DNA of 64,000 bases, taken from positions 21,607,839 through 21,671,838 of the forward strand of contig CM038465.1 in NCBI GenBank assembly GCA_021464415.1. The letters run 5' to 3'. This stretch comes from Lonicera japonica (Eukaryota > Streptophyta > Magnoliopsida > Dipsacales > Caprifoliaceae). Shown piece by piece: positions 23,813 through 35,879 of the stretch. The position numbers were made by a program, and so were the translations under genes. Each line of letters opens with the position of its first letter. The first letter of the stretch is position 1. Under the pieces are notes generated by a model. It worked only from the letters and a program-made list of their open reading frames with translations. It had not been told where the DNA came from and searched no databases.

Positions 23813-24150
23813 CATAGCTCTTTGGTTGAGACAATGGTTCGCCTTGTGACCCCAGCATTGACACTTAAAACATTTAATATCACGATTTCGAGGTGTATTA
23901 TGATCAGATTTACCTTGGTTTTCAAGGCTATTCGTCCCTTGTTTTGGCTCGATTTTGGGCTTTGATGCGGCTGATTTCTTCTCTTTCTTTCAAAGGGGAT
24001 TTAATTTCCAAGATGGTGTGGTTGGACTTTGGTTTTAGTGTAGGCTACCCCTCCTCTTGAGTTGATGCTCAATCTTGACCGCCATGTGCACCATATCTTC
24101 CAACTCAACATAATGATGCAATTCCACTGCATTAGCAATTTCCCGGTGCA
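23813..24150 (-). pseudogene. Gypsy gag C-terminus with zinc knuckle
   Basis: Minus strand: VELHHYVELEDMVHMAVKIE, HQLKRRGS, a stop, then KCFKCQCWGHKANHCLNQRAM (C-x2-C-x4-H-x4-C). This is the capsid end and nucleocapsid of the gypsy whose pol lies at 21790-18126. The upstream part of gag is absent. Confidence 0.75.
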
Positions 24151-24760
24151 ATTATAATTCTTTGGTGGTGTGAATTATAATTTATGGAAGGGAATAATTC
24201 ATAGGAAGCTCAAACACTTATTTCTCCGTATGGTCATTATCTTAGCCTTATATATATGCTAGCCTTGACTCTTCTCATGGAAATAAGAATTCTCACAAAT
24301 TAGGATTTGCTCCATTGAGAGAGGGGAAAATCTTGGTGATACCGTAGCCCGATACTCCAATAATAAATCAATCGTAACTTTTGATCGCATCGTTGGATCG
24401 AGTTGAGTTTTGGATATGTCGTTCGGAAAGAAAAGATGCTAATATCAAATGAAAAATTAGGACAATTAGACGTCGTTTCGATGGCGATAACGATCGATTT
24501 CCACAGTCCAGCGAGACTTGAAACAATCAGACCAGATCGCAATTTGATGCTATCAAACCCTAGTATCTTTATATATAGCTTATACATGATCTGCAAAGGT
24601 GAAATCCCTTTCTTCCTATTAAGTTTTTCAAAATTATTTTTTTCAATCTATACGCAATATCAAACGATCATGTAGTTGTGTCTCCACCAACAATAAGTGT
24701 CACGTATGCTATAACAAAATCACCACAACGAACAAATGAAGGTTATTAAAAAGCTTTGGT
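24151..24760. other. No gene recognised
   Basis: AT-rich sequence between the gypsy remnant and the palindrome; short frames only. Confidence 0.45.
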
Positions 24761-25165
24761 TCGGTTTTCATTTTTGTAACCATAAACTAAATACAACCAC
24801 TTAAATAAAAAGCAGTTGCATTCTTTAAAAAGAAATTAGTACTATAAACAAAATAGTGTTAAATTAAGCTCACTTTCCTTGATTGTACATTAATCTCCAC
24901 TATATTATCTGAGCTTGTTAGCCGCATTTAACCCATCCCATCTCCTCTCATCACCTTTCTGCAAGTTTTTCTATTAATTTGCTCTGTGAATCCTAATTCT
25001 TGTTGTTCCTCATATTCTCTCTTAACTCGATCTTTTGTACAAATTCTCTGTATATATCAACTTATCCTGAACTCTTTAGTTTCTTATTAATTCATATTCC
25101 ATAAACCTCCCTTGATTTTTGTGATAGCGGATTATAGATTACAGTAGAAAAATAGCAAGGGTTGG

Positions 25166-25674
25166 ATGTGTTGTGCTATATTCTCAGTCATTTTCTTTCC
25201 TCTACTCATCATCTTCTTGGCTTTCATCATATTTACTTCGGTCAAATATAGCCCATCCTTTCCCCCAATTTAATTTAATCGGTGTCGAATATTTCCCGGT
25301 ATCATTGGACACTGAGAAAATATTAAATGTAAATATTTCATTGGTTGGTACTGTACCAACCCAAGTAAACACTCGGCTATTGAAGTACATGGCCTTGAAA
25401 TGATTCTTTCTCATATTGCTGGATGCGAAGTCCTTGCCACAACGTCTTTCCCTCCTTTCACAGTCAAGAAATTGGATCATTTATTTGTTAATGCTCCAAT
25501 GGTTAGCACCCGCCTCTCCATTTGGCCCGAACACCTTCAAATGACAAGGGAGGAGTTTGAAAACGATTTTCTCTACTTCAATCTTAAGGGAAAGTTTGGC
25601 TTGTACCAACGCCTCTGGAGATCATTTCATGTGCCACTTAAATTCTATTTTAACTGTAATTTTGGTGTGCATTG
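25166..25674 (+). pseudogene. NHL/LEA_2-type protein pseudogene, left palindrome arm
   Basis: The ATG at 25166 opens MCCAIFSVIFFPLLIIFLAF, a membrane segment, followed in a shifted frame by QFNLIGVEYFPVSLDTEKIL and NVNISLV, then after another shift TNPSKH and, to a TGA near 25673, FPPFTVKKLDHLFVN and VPLKFYFNCNFGV. A short N-terminus, one TM helix, the N-V-x-I-x-x-x-V-x-V-x-NP-x-K core and a C-terminal beta-rich end with K/C-x-V are features of NDR1/HIN1-like (LEA_2) membrane proteins, which act at the plasma membrane in stress or defence. Family assignment is by pattern only. Two frameshifts. Confidence 0.55.
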
Positions 25675-26449
25675 AGACGAGTCTTTATGACACCATAGTT
25701 ATGAGGAGATACAATGGGATATATAGTGTGCTTTTTACCTTTTTGTCCATAAATAATACTTGTATTTATATTTCAGTATGTTTACTTATTTTTAGTGCAC
25801 TTTTTATCATAGATGTGATTTTCCCAGTGACAAACCTATAATTGACAACTATTTAGAAGAATACAAATCGGATGAATATATGCTTTAGTCCATTGATTTC
25901 GAGGCCCATGTGACTGGCGTTATTTGTGGAACTTGTGCACTCTAATGCATGGACTTACAATTTAATTTTGGGCTTAAAAATTGGAAAAATGCATAAAAAT
26001 AAGTAACCCAATAACTTTTTAGCCCACCGCAAGTAGTTTTTGTTTTCTTATTTTTATGCATTTTTCCAATTTTTAAGCCCAAAAATAAATTGTAAGTCCC
26101 TAATAACATTTTAGCCCAGCGCAAGTAGTTTTTATTTTCTTATTTTTATGCCTTTTTCCAGTTTTTAAGCCCAAAAATAAATTGTAAGTCCATGTATTAG
26201 AATGCACAAGTTCCACAAAATAACGTTAGTTACTTGGGCATCGAAATCAATGGATTAAAGCATATATTCATCCGATTTGTATTCTTTTAAATAGTTGTGA
26301 ATTACAAGTTTGCCACTGGGAAAATCATATCTATGAAAAAAAGTGCACTAAAGAGAAGTAAACATAACAAAATATATATACAAGTATTATTTGTGGATGA
26401 AAAAGTACAAAGCGCACTATATATCCCATTGTATCTCCTCACAACTCTG

Positions 26450-26963
26450 GTGTCGTAAAGACCCATCTCGACGCACACTCAAATTATAGTTAAAATATAA
26501 TTTAAGTGGCACTTGAAATGATCTCCAGAGATACTGGTATAGGCCAAACTTTCCATTGAGATTGAAGTAGAGAAAATGGCTTTCAAACTCCTCCCTTATC
26601 ATTTGAAGGTGTTTGGGCTGAATGGAGAGGTTGGAGCATTAACAAATAAATGATCCAATTTCTTGACTGTGAAAGGAGGAAAGACGTGGTGGCAAGGACT
26701 TCACATCACGCAATGTTAGAAAGAGTTATGTCAAGGCCTTGTACTTCAATGGCCAAGTGTTTACTTGGGTTGGTAACTATAACAACCAAGGTAATATTTA
26801 CATTTAACATTTTCTCAGTGTCCAATGATACCGAGAAATATTCAACACTGGTTAAGTTAAATTGGGGAACTGATGGGTCATACTTGAACAAAGTAAATTT
26901 GATGAAGGCCAAGAAGATGATGAGTAGAGGAATGAAAATGACTGAGAGTATAACGCAGCACAT
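26450..26963 (-). pseudogene. NHL/LEA_2-type protein pseudogene, right palindrome arm
   Basis: Inverted copy of 25166-25674. From ATG 26963: CVILSVIFIPLLIIFLAFIK (TM), then VPQFNLTSVEYFSVSLDTEK, NVNITLVVIVTNPSKHLAIE and a stop near 26706. The C-terminal part (EEFESHFLYFNLNGKFGLYQ, VPLKLYFNYN) continues in another frame to about 26450. This copy keeps the NP-x-K core in frame, so it is the better of the two over the first half. Confidence 0.55.
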
Positions 26964-27350
26964 CTAATCCTTACTAGTTTTCTGCGGTAATGTGTAATCT
27001 GCCACCACAAAAATCAAGGGAGGTTTATGGACTATGAATTAATAAGAAACTAAGGAATCTAGGATAAGTTAATATATACAGAGAATTTGTAGCAAAGATC
27101 AAGCTAAGAGAAATATGAAGAACAACAAGAATTAGGATTCAAAGAGCAAACTAATAGAAAAACTTGAGGAAAGATGATGAGAGGAGATGGGATGGGTTAA
27201 ATGCGGCTAATGAGCTCAGATTATATAATGGAGATTAATGTACAATCAAGGAAACTAAGCTTAATTTAACACTATGCTGTTTATAGTACTAATTTGTTTT
27301 TAAAGAATGCTACTGCTTTTTATTTGAGTGGTAGTATTTAGTTTAGTCCA

Positions 27351-30300
27351 GTATATGTGTTAAATTCATGCATGGGTTTTGTGTAAAATTTTACACATTT
27401 CAAAATAAAAACAACAAAAGGAAAATATACTGTGAATTTGTGCCAATTAGAGAGCAAAATATACAGTGAATTTATCACGCAAGATTTTTTTACCTCATTT
27501 CTAGATAATTTAATGCCATTTCCCATTTCTTGCTCGACCTTCACTTTCTTCTTCTCCTGAAAATCCATAATTGAGCACCCTTATCGGAAAAAAGCCAACT
27601 AGCACCCACCATCTATGAATTCAATTCGGAAGATGCAGCTTGGTTGAAATTTGGGCTGCATATATATATATATCATGTCCCCTTTAGGAACCAATTTTTT
27701 ACTCTTTAATATGTAGTGCTAACATGTGTCTTGAGTACACGCAATAAAAATCTAAATATAAAAAGAACAAAAATACAAAATGCATTAAATGATGCATAAA
27801 TTCTCGTGCAAGATCCAATTCTTTCTATTTATAGTAAATTTAACATGTGCCCATAGGACACATATTATCACTACCCTATATATATATATATATTACCTAT
27901 ATTGTTAAATCGACGATCTCTTTGACATATTATAATTGAGGAAGCATAAAATTTCTTATAATAAGAATGGGCTCGCCCTTCACTTTGGAGGCCCATGCGT
28001 TGGGTATGGCTCGCTGACCTAGTGATGAAGGGGCCGAGGAGAGGAACTTGTAAAGGTGACATCAGCGCTGCGCCAAGTAAAATGGAACTTAGCCGACTTC
28101 ATTAAGAGATACGCCACGTAACCAACACGTGAAAAGGCACAAGGAAAATGTGTGGGGAGAATATTACTGAATCATACAGACCACTAACAGAATCATCCTG
28201 GTCCACACTGAATAGGGACAGTTGTGTGATGACAAAATTTGTTAAATATAGATAAAGGAAAAGTGCTGTAGTGTTATCTAAGCCTTACCCTCTTTAGTCA
28301 TTCTACTACTAACTCTAATGAGCATTTGTAACCCTAATTTTATACGTATAAATATAAAAGGGATCGCTCAAAAAAGGGATTCCCACCTTTGAATTCTCAT
28401 AATCCTAGTGTAGGAAGATAAAGTCGGTAGCTTGTCTTCTTCATTGTAAACAACCTTGAGAGCTAAATAACATCTACACACAAAGGATGGAGGTACTCTA
28501 GGCCTACTATCCATTGTTTAGGGGAACCATCTTCAAACAAAAACACTTGTCCATCCTTACACCATTTACTATTCCATTGAACCCATTAACAACTAATCTT
28601 CATTGTGGGTTGGGCCCAAGTTTTTAGTCACTTACAATAATATTACTTTATGAGAAAATAATATTTCTATATTATATATATATATATTAGCAACCTTGAA
28701 AATTATTTATTGATCGCACTTTCCATTTTAAACTAATTGTTCATAATATAGTTTTTATTTTGTTCTGATGTTTTATATATTGAGATCTTTCTGATTATTT
28801 ACTCAAAATACCTTTATAAGTTGTGACCATCCAAAAGCTTTTGGTTTCCATTTTTGGAAAACTTTCTTTCAAATGACAAACTGCTTCAAGTAGGTGGGGC
28901 AGAACCCTCAAATTATTAACTGTTTCAACGTCATGACTCACGAGAGACCACATTTGAAGCATGGGCCTGGGTGTACTCATTTCTTAATAAGACTAGCTAA
29001 TATGTCTATCTAAATGTGCTTGATATATATGGAAATTTTTTCATACATAGATATTTTGTTTATGAATTTGGTCATTTGATAAGATAAATAGAAGAATTTT
29101 TTTAATAATATTTAGTGGAGATAAGAATGAGATGTTCATATTTTTTTTATTATATCTTTCTAACTTATAGGATTTACAACGCCCGGTGTTAGGCTTTAAA
29201 TTCATATTTAGCAAAACTTATGCCAGTGCCAATTGTAGGGTAGATGATTTTGTATTTGGCAAACCCAACTTCATGCTATAGAATTGAAATTGGGGTACAG
29301 TTTTGGAATTCCGTTGTTTGCAACAACCAAAAGATGAGTGATTTGGTCTGTTCCATAAGTCTTTACTTAAGGGTACGTGTATTTGAGATAGAAGATGAAA
29401 AATGATTAAAACACTACTATTTTTTATGAAAAGTTGGAAAAAAAGATGATTGATTTGGTGAAAATGTTCTGTTACAATTTTTTATTTTTTTTAGATCAAA
29501 TCCTAGTTTAAGTTCACCACTTCAATTCTAATATATTTTGGTCTTGCTTGTGGCTGTATTCATCTTTTGTTCTACCTTTGGTTGATGTGCATGCAGTTGT
29601 ACAGTTTAGTTGTTTGATCTATTTTCAAATTCTACCTACCAAATATATATATATATATAGTTCTATGTGAAATTATTATTTTAGATTTTAAGAATGAACA
29701 AAAATTTGAACTAAATGAAAACTAAGAGTTGAATATACATATACACACATTTAGATACTTAGATAACTATAACAATTATATATCTATATACACCAAAAGA
29801 TAGGGGAATCGAATGATGCAGAGTGATGGTGGTACCATAAATTAAGTGATAAACGATAAGACAGTTCAATTTAAGTGAACACCAACACATACAATTAGCC
29901 TATAATTATATGAATTATAATTCCGTTCCTAGGATGATCAAAAGAATTATACTCATGTACATGTTTTGATTCTTCAGAAGTCAAGCCATGGTGAAAGGAA
30001 TCCTACATGTACAACAAACCGTAACATATTTGTAACTATAGTATACCCGTGCCATCCGATACGGTGAAACAAATATGATTTGATAATATAATAAAAAAGA
30101 GTAACATGTATAAATCTAAATCGACAAACATTATTCAATCTATTTTGAGCTCATTTTCTAATATAGTCTAACATTTTGAATAACTAGCTAAGGAGTTAAT
30201 ATATTTTCATACTGGAAAAACTAAAAGTAGATCGGATTGGACTGACTTGTTTTTAGTTTTTTAATGATACTTTTAAGCATATTTTTTTTATCTTATTTTG

Positions 30301-30660
30301 ATCTCGGAAAAATAATTTTTTAAATAATTAAAACTCAAGTCTAGATGTGAAAATAATCTAACCACGTTTACCAGTATCATTTGAAAATAGTCCATAAATT
30401 GGACTGATCTACCGTCAACACTTCTATAGTATGTCCTTAAGCATTATTAAAAAAAATATTGATTTTTTTTACATAATTATATAGTCAAGATGGATTTTGT
30501 TTAATTGATCTTGTTAGTACAATTTTAATATTAGTTTTTTTATTTTAAGTTATGTTATTTTTAATGTAGAAAAAATTATTGGTGTGTGAAAGTTCATTGT
30601 GTATATATTATTGGTGTGAGTCTTTTGAATTTTATGACATCTTAATGTGTCTATAAAACT
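27351..30660. other. AT-rich intergenic
   Basis: No supported gene. The minus-strand frame at 28980-28795 is not recognised. It holds (AT)n runs near 27661 and 27880 and the LTR-like block below. Confidence 0.5.
27960..28640 (+). repeat. Possible LTR remnant
   Basis: A less AT-rich block with a promoter-like TATAAATATAAAAGG (28348-28362) followed by a leader-like stretch to GTTGGGCCCAAG (28609-28620). The organisation resembles a gypsy LTR, but no terminal repeats, PBS or TSD could be defined. Confidence 0.25.
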
Positions 30661-30664
30661 CATC

Positions 30665-30667
30665 TAA
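30665..30667. repeat. TAA target site duplication of the outer MITE (left)
   Basis: TAA before GGCTCTGTTT; the partner TAA is at 60317-60319. Confidence 0.65.
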
Positions 30668-30736
30668 GGCTCTGTTTAATAGCAACATAGAAAATAAAAA
30701 AAAAAATAACTAATTTAGGTGAGAAGATGGAAAATA
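30668..30736 (+). mobile_element. Tourist-like MITE, left arm
   Basis: GGCTCTGTTTAATAGCAAC, CATAGAAAATAAAA and GTGAGAAGATGGAAAATAA match, in reverse complement, 60247-60316 over about 70 bp with a few mismatches and indels. The long TIR and flanking TAA fit a PIF/Harbinger MITE. The two arms are now 29.5 kb apart because the LINE nest sits between them. Confidence 0.75.
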
Positions 30737-33096
30737 ATCACCCACCTTCTGGCTTCACAAGCCCAGAATCAACACATATTAATGGCAGAGCAAACACAGC
30801 AGCAACATTTGCTGTCAAAACTACCCTCACTTGTTCCCACACAACCACAAGCTTTTCCTACAGCCACGGCACTACGCAGTGCAACTACACACAGTTCTAC
30901 AACAGATTCGGCATAAGTTATGCAGAATTTTGCCACTGCTCTGGTCCATTATGCTCCAATAGTCTCTACAGGTGGTCCACAAGATTTAGTTAATGTTATG
31001 CAAGCTCCCCTTATCCCTTTGCAAGAAAAGGTTGTTCATGGCTCTCACCATCCCACTACCTCTGACACTGCTGCACATAAACTACCTCTTAACAACATTG
31101 ATGTTAAGTTGATTCAGGTTCTACAACAGCAAAAATCTGTAGATGGGGCTGATAACATTTCTGGTCGAGCAATGTTGTCCAATACAACCTTGCTTTCCAA
31201 TGTTGTTTCGAGTGAGGAAAATGGTGTTTCCATGTCTACTTCAGGTGCCTCTAGTACGATAAAAAGCAATTTTAATGCTGTTCTTCCCACCATTATTGAG
31301 GTTGAAGACGACACTTCTTTAGAGCCAAGCATTATTTTTTCCAAACCGCCTAACCAAATCCAGGTTCCACTTTCTTTGCCCACTAGTTTTCAGGTCAATA
31401 CCACCGAACAGACTGCCAGTACTGCTCACTGTACAGCTTCCCCCCCATACCTGTAAATCTGTCAACTAAAACTATGACAAAAGACATTGCTATGTCCTAT
31501 GCTAATGCACTTGCCCCTAAAATTTCAACACCTAAACCTGCCAAACCCCAACTACCTGTCCCAACCAAGAATGGTAATCTAGTTACTATTAAACTAGATG
31601 ATCAAATGTACCAAACAGCCCTCCAAAAATGTGCAGCCATTCTTCTTGGCAGACTCATTCTCCATCGAGGTCAGCCTATTCTCAAGGCCACTGATCTTCA
31701 ACCTATCCTTTCCACTATTTGGAAACTGGGAAACAACTGGTCTTTTACTCTAATTGGCAAGGGGTATTATGTTCTCCACTTTGATGACTACAATGACTTT
31801 TTTAGAATCAAAAATTTTGGGCAAACTAAGTTAAGTTGTGGCATTATCAAGCTCTCTCAATGGGTTGCAGTTTTGTCCCTAGTAAGCAGAAGCAATCTAC
31901 AGCTCATGTGTGGGCCAGGCTTCATGATCTTCCTCTTGAATACTTTGATGAAGACATTGTTATGTCTATTGCTGGAGCAGCTGGAACCCCTCTTCAAGTG
32001 GATCAACACACTCTTAAATGGTCCCTTGGTCATTTTGTTAGAGTTCAAATTGATGTGGATCTTTCCTCTACCTTACCTCAGTAGGTTTTTGTTGAGAGAA
32101 CAGGCCTTGCATTTGAAATGCCTATCACTTATGAGGAATTACCTCATTTCTGTTCTCATTGCTCTATTATTGGTTATCTTGTGGCTGAATGTAGAGTTCT
32201 TATGAAAGCTCAACATAAGCACAGTCTAAACCAATCAGCAAAGGAAGGTAGCAAAGGAAAATTTCATAAAGGAAGAGAAGTCACTGACCTCCCATCATAC
32301 TCTAAGCAACATCCTACATCAAAGACCAACAGTAGTTTGCACATTTCTTTAGGTTCCACACCTGACCAGGCTGATAACTGTTCTTAATGTTAGTATAAAC
32401 CCGCAACAAACCATGTCTCTTCCTTCTCCAAAAGAAACAAATCCTGTTGTCACCTCCTCCATAATTGTAAACACTCCACAACCCCTCTTTCAGATCACAT
32501 TAAACCTACTTTTGTCTTCAATGCCCAACAATTTTCACCTCCTACCTCGAATCCTCCCCTACCTGCTACAGGTGTTTGCTCAGCCACATCTCCCACCCAT
32601 CATTGATCTGTCATCTAATACCATTAATACCACAGTTCCTGATTCTTCTGAAACCAACAACACCCAAACACATTCCCAACCTCCCCACAACCAAGCTCCT
32701 GAGAACATGCAACATAATAGGTTTGCCCCTCTCACTGGTATCTTTTGGGCTGATGATGACAATTCAGGTCACCTTGTAAAGGACACATGCTCCTCTCCCC
32801 TTACCAGCCCTTCCTCTGTCTTAGAATTCATTCCTTCAACCTCAAACACACCACAAAAATACAAGCTGCAAGAATTTGACTACCTCCCTGTCAACAAGCC
32901 TATCTCCAATAGGCAACTTAAAAAACAAGCTCGAAAAGATGAAGCCATTCGAATTGAACTGCATGATACATGTCTCTCACCACAAGCCATCAATGATTAT
33001 TTGACCATTCATCATATAAATAAAAAGCTCAATGCAAAGAAGAAAAATACAGAGACCGCCCCTCTTAGTTCATTACCCCCTCCTCACTATTTATGA
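30727..33096 (+). pseudogene. LINE ORF1 (DUF4283, zf-CCHC), broken
   Basis: Successive shifted frames. 30727-31456 is a Q/T/S-rich N-terminal region. 31474-31855 reads GNLVTIKLDDQMYQTAL and ILLGRLILHRGQPI...IWKLGNNW, the DUF4283 domain. 31836-32387 reads HVWARLHDLPLEYFDEDIV and LPHFCSHCSIIGYLVAECR, a CCHC knuckle with the final C in an unusual context. 32413-33096 is a proline/asparagine-rich C-terminal region. At least three frameshifts. ORF1 proteins of plant L1 elements bind the element RNA. Confidence 0.75.
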
Positions 33097-35402
33097 AAGT
33101 CCTTGCTTGAAATGTGAGAGGGTTGTGTAATCCTCAAACACAAACCACTCTTAAAGCATTTTGTGATAATCATAAGCCTGATCTCATTTGTATTTCAGAA
33201 CCTATGACAGCTTTTGATAAGATTCCTTGGCATTTTTGGCAATCTATTGACATGTCCATCCTTAACTGTAATGATAGAGGCTCTCACATCCCAAATCTTT
33301 GGGTTCTTCATTCTCACAAGATTACTCAATTCAATGCGGTCCTTATCACATCTCAACAAATCTCTTTCATAGTCATTATGGGGCAATAAACCTGTCTGAT
33401 AACCAGTGTTTATGCCCACAATGATTCCAAAATTCGTAGGCAGCTCTAGAATTCTTTCAATATTCTCCACAACACTTACAAGCTCCATTGGCTTGCCATT
33501 TGAGATTTCAACTGCATCCTTAGTGCTCATGAAAAGAGAGGTGGTAATCTTCCTAACCCCACTTCTTGCTTAGATTTTCGAAGAATGACTGATAGTTGCA
33601 GACTAATTCACTTGGATTCCATAGGCCCCTTTTACACTTGGTCCACAAAAGGTAGTAATGCTATCCATGTTAGACTTGACAGAGCCTTATGCAACAACAG
33701 TTGGTTCTCTGCATGGAGGAATGTTAACTGCCTTACTTTACCTAAAATTCACTCTAATCACCACCTTCTCCTTCTCTCAGCCACAAATTTCTTCTTTGAT
33801 GGCCCTAAGCCATTCAGATTCACATCTTCCTGGACCAAGCATACTCAGTTCATCGATATTGTCAAGCAATCATGGAACAAGCCCTCTCATTCTATTTGCC
33901 CTATGGTTACCCTTCAATTTAAACTAAAAACCCTTAAAAAAGACCTTATCTTTTGGAATAAAGAATTTTTTGGTAACATCCATGACAATGTGAAAAATGC
34001 CATGGCCCATCTTCAATCGCTTCAAAACTTGATTGATAACCAAGGTTATGTGGGTAACCTTGCTACTGAAGAAATGCTTGCACAGAAAAGGCTGCATATA
34101 GCTCTCTCATTTGAAGAGAATTTTTGGAAGCAAAAATCCAGAATCAAATGGCTTGCCGAAGAGGACAGAAACACTAAATTCTTCCATAAAGTTGCCAATT
34201 ACAAGCGAGCGACTAGTAGCATTTTTCACTTGTTTGATGGAGAGAGATTATTAAGTGATCCAACTGAGATTGGTGACCATGTTGTCAACTATTATCAAAA
34301 TCTTTACACCACCTCCAACAACATTCAAGCTAATAATCTAGTGGATAGAGTAGTCCAACATGCCATTTCTGATGCTGACAATACTGCCCTCACCTCTATC
34401 CTAACTGATAAGGAAATCAAAGCTGCTGTCTTCTCTCTCAGCCCACATTCTGCCCCTGGTCCTGATGGCTTTAGTGGCTTATGCTTTTATACTTGTTCGG
34501 ATATCATTGTAGAGGATTTTTGCAAAGCCATCAAAATGTTCTTTGTGAAGAATTGGCTGTTGCCTGGATTCAACTCAAATTTCATCACTCTTATTCCAAA
34601 ATCCCCTAATGCTGACACTATTGGTTGTTTTAGGCCAATTGCTTTGGCCAACTTTGCTTTCAAAGTTATTCCCAAAATTTTGCCTGACAGACTTGCTACC
34701 ATTGCTCCCAAAATCATCTCTCCCAATCAAATTGCTTTCACTAGAGGAAGATGTATCTACAATAGCATTGGCCTTACTTCTGAATGCTTTAATTTATTGG
34801 ACATAAAAGCTCATGGGGGTAATGTGGCTCTTAAAATTGACATTGCCAAGGCCTTTGACACCCTTGATTGGCAATTGCTCCTTGGTGTTTTAAAAGCTTT
34901 TTGTTTTAATGTTACCTTCATCAATTGGGTCTCCACTCTCTTGCACTCTGCCAGACTGTCAATTCTCATAAATGCCCCCCCAAGGTTACTTTACCTGTAA
35001 TAGAGGGGTTAGGCAAGGTGATCCACTTAGTTCTCTTCTTTTTTTGCCTAGTTGAAGAAGTTCTGAGTAGAAGTTTGAATCTAGCTGTTGCCAATGGTTC
35101 AATCAAGTGCATCTCCTCTCCTAGAAGAACTCCAGCTCCTTCCCACATCCTTTATGCAGATGATGTTCTTGTCTTTTGCAATAGTTCCATCAACTCTTTG
35201 AAAAGTGTTAAAAAGCTGTTCAAAGAATATTCTGAAGCTTCTGGCCAATGTATTAACCTTTCTAAAAGCAAGGTCTACATTAGAAAAGGGGTAGTGACTC
35301 GCAGGCAATCCATTTGCAATACCCTTGGCATGACACAAGAGAGAGCCCCTTTCATGTACTTAGGAGTTCCCATCTTCAAAGGCACTCCCAAAAAAGTTCA
35401 TC
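33093..35402 (+). pseudogene. LINE ORF2: endonuclease and reverse transcriptase, first part
   Basis: The ATG at 33093 opens MKVLA-stop-NVRGL, the AP-endonuclease start of plant L1 ORF2 with the conserved tryptophan changed to TGA. The endonuclease part is broken (33093-33580). 33585-35000 is open for 471 codons: WLAEEDRNTKFFHKVAN, SAPGPDGFSGLCF, LIPKSPNADTIGCFRPIALA and KIDIAKAFDTLDW. A frameshift at a run of seven C (about 34976-34982) moves to the next frame: RGVRQGDPLS, PSHILYADDVLVFC (catalytic YADD) and FMYLGVPIFKGTPKK. The Tat-type element then interrupts it. Confidence 0.85.
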
Positions 35403-35407
35403 TTTAG
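35403..35407. repeat. Target site duplication TTTAG (left)
   Basis: Direct repeat with 55093-55097 flanking the 19.7-kb element. Confidence 0.93.
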
Positions 35408-35516
35408 TGTAGACACCCCGATCCGTGATCCCCGCAAGAACCCTAAACGACCTACGAGACTACTGTTTTTGGAGCCCGGGACCCACCCGAGCATCCGAAA
35501 CTACCCCGGGGGGGTT

Positions 35517-35856
35517 TGTTGCGCGACAAACCTTTTTTATGAAGGATTGTCGCACGACATATCACATTGTCGCGCAACAATCATTGGAATGTCGCGCGAC
35601 AATCCCACTATGTCGCGCGACAATCTCTCTCTGCACCCGACCAACCACTTTCTGACACATCACAGTGTCAGGACCCATCACTTCAGCCGCTTGTCGCGCG
35701 ACAATCACACTATGTCGCGCGACAATCCCTCTCTGCACCCGACCAACCACTTTCTGACACATCACAGTGTCAGGACCCATCACTTCAGCCGATTGTCGCG
35801 CGACAAACAGATATGTCGCGCGACACTTGCCTTTTTTGGGGAAATGTCGCGCGACA
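35517..35856 (+). promoter_or_regulatory. TGTCGCGCGACA palindrome array, 5' LTR (10 copies)
   Basis: Perfect copies at 35590, 35611, 35692, 35713, 35794, 35814 and 35845 (first base); one-base variants at 35517 (TGTTGCGCGACA), 35548 (TGTCGCACGACA) and 35568 (TGTCGCGCAACA). Most are followed by AATC or AAAC. The last copy ends 15 bp before the TATA box. A ~102-bp unit (35611-35712, 35713-35813) containing CTGACAC-N6-GTGTCAG is tandemly duplicated. Probably the LTR enhancer. Confidence 0.85.
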
Positions 35857-35871
35857 ATCTTCCCTGAGCAG

Positions 35872-35879
35872 TATAAATA
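35872..35879 (+). promoter_or_regulatory. LTR TATA box
   Basis: TATAAATA within GCAGTATAAATAGGCC, just after the palindrome array; drives the sense genomic transcript. Confidence 0.8.

Larger units (their letters stand above)
17700..24150 (-). mobile_element. Decayed Ty3/gypsy element, chromovirus-type
   Basis: Minus-strand order from high to low coordinates: gag C-terminus with zinc knuckle (24150-23813), protease/linker (21790-21100), RT (20960-20237), RNase H (20221-19658), integrase (19664-18585), and a polar tail with PITRSLAKKLK (18416-18126). A solo LTR (21795-23812) splits gag from protease. Many frameshifts and stops. The Gag N-terminus and clear LTRs were not found, so both boundaries are estimates. 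Confidence 0.8.
24770..27350. repeat. 2.6-kb palindrome (inverted duplication)
   Basis: Left arm 24770-25995 and right arm about 26140-27350 are inverted copies. Paired landmarks include GATTGTACATTAATCTCCA (24890) with its reverse complement near 27240, CCCATCCCATCTCCTCTCATC (24940) with 27180-27200, and TTGGACACTGAGAAAAT (25305) with 26811-26828. The spacer is itself a tandem of GCAAGTAG-TTTTT...AAGCCCAAAA units. Each arm carries a copy of the same pseudogene. Confidence 0.85.

Noticed and set aside
35613..35622. CGCG-box (CAMTA) site inside the palindrome
   Set aside because: The VCGCGB consensus is not met: the flanking bases are T on one side and A on the other.
35521..35860. Regularly spaced palindromes considered as a CRISPR-like array
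   Set aside because: Spacing is irregular, the spacers are themselves repeated, and the context is a eukaryotic LTR promoter.
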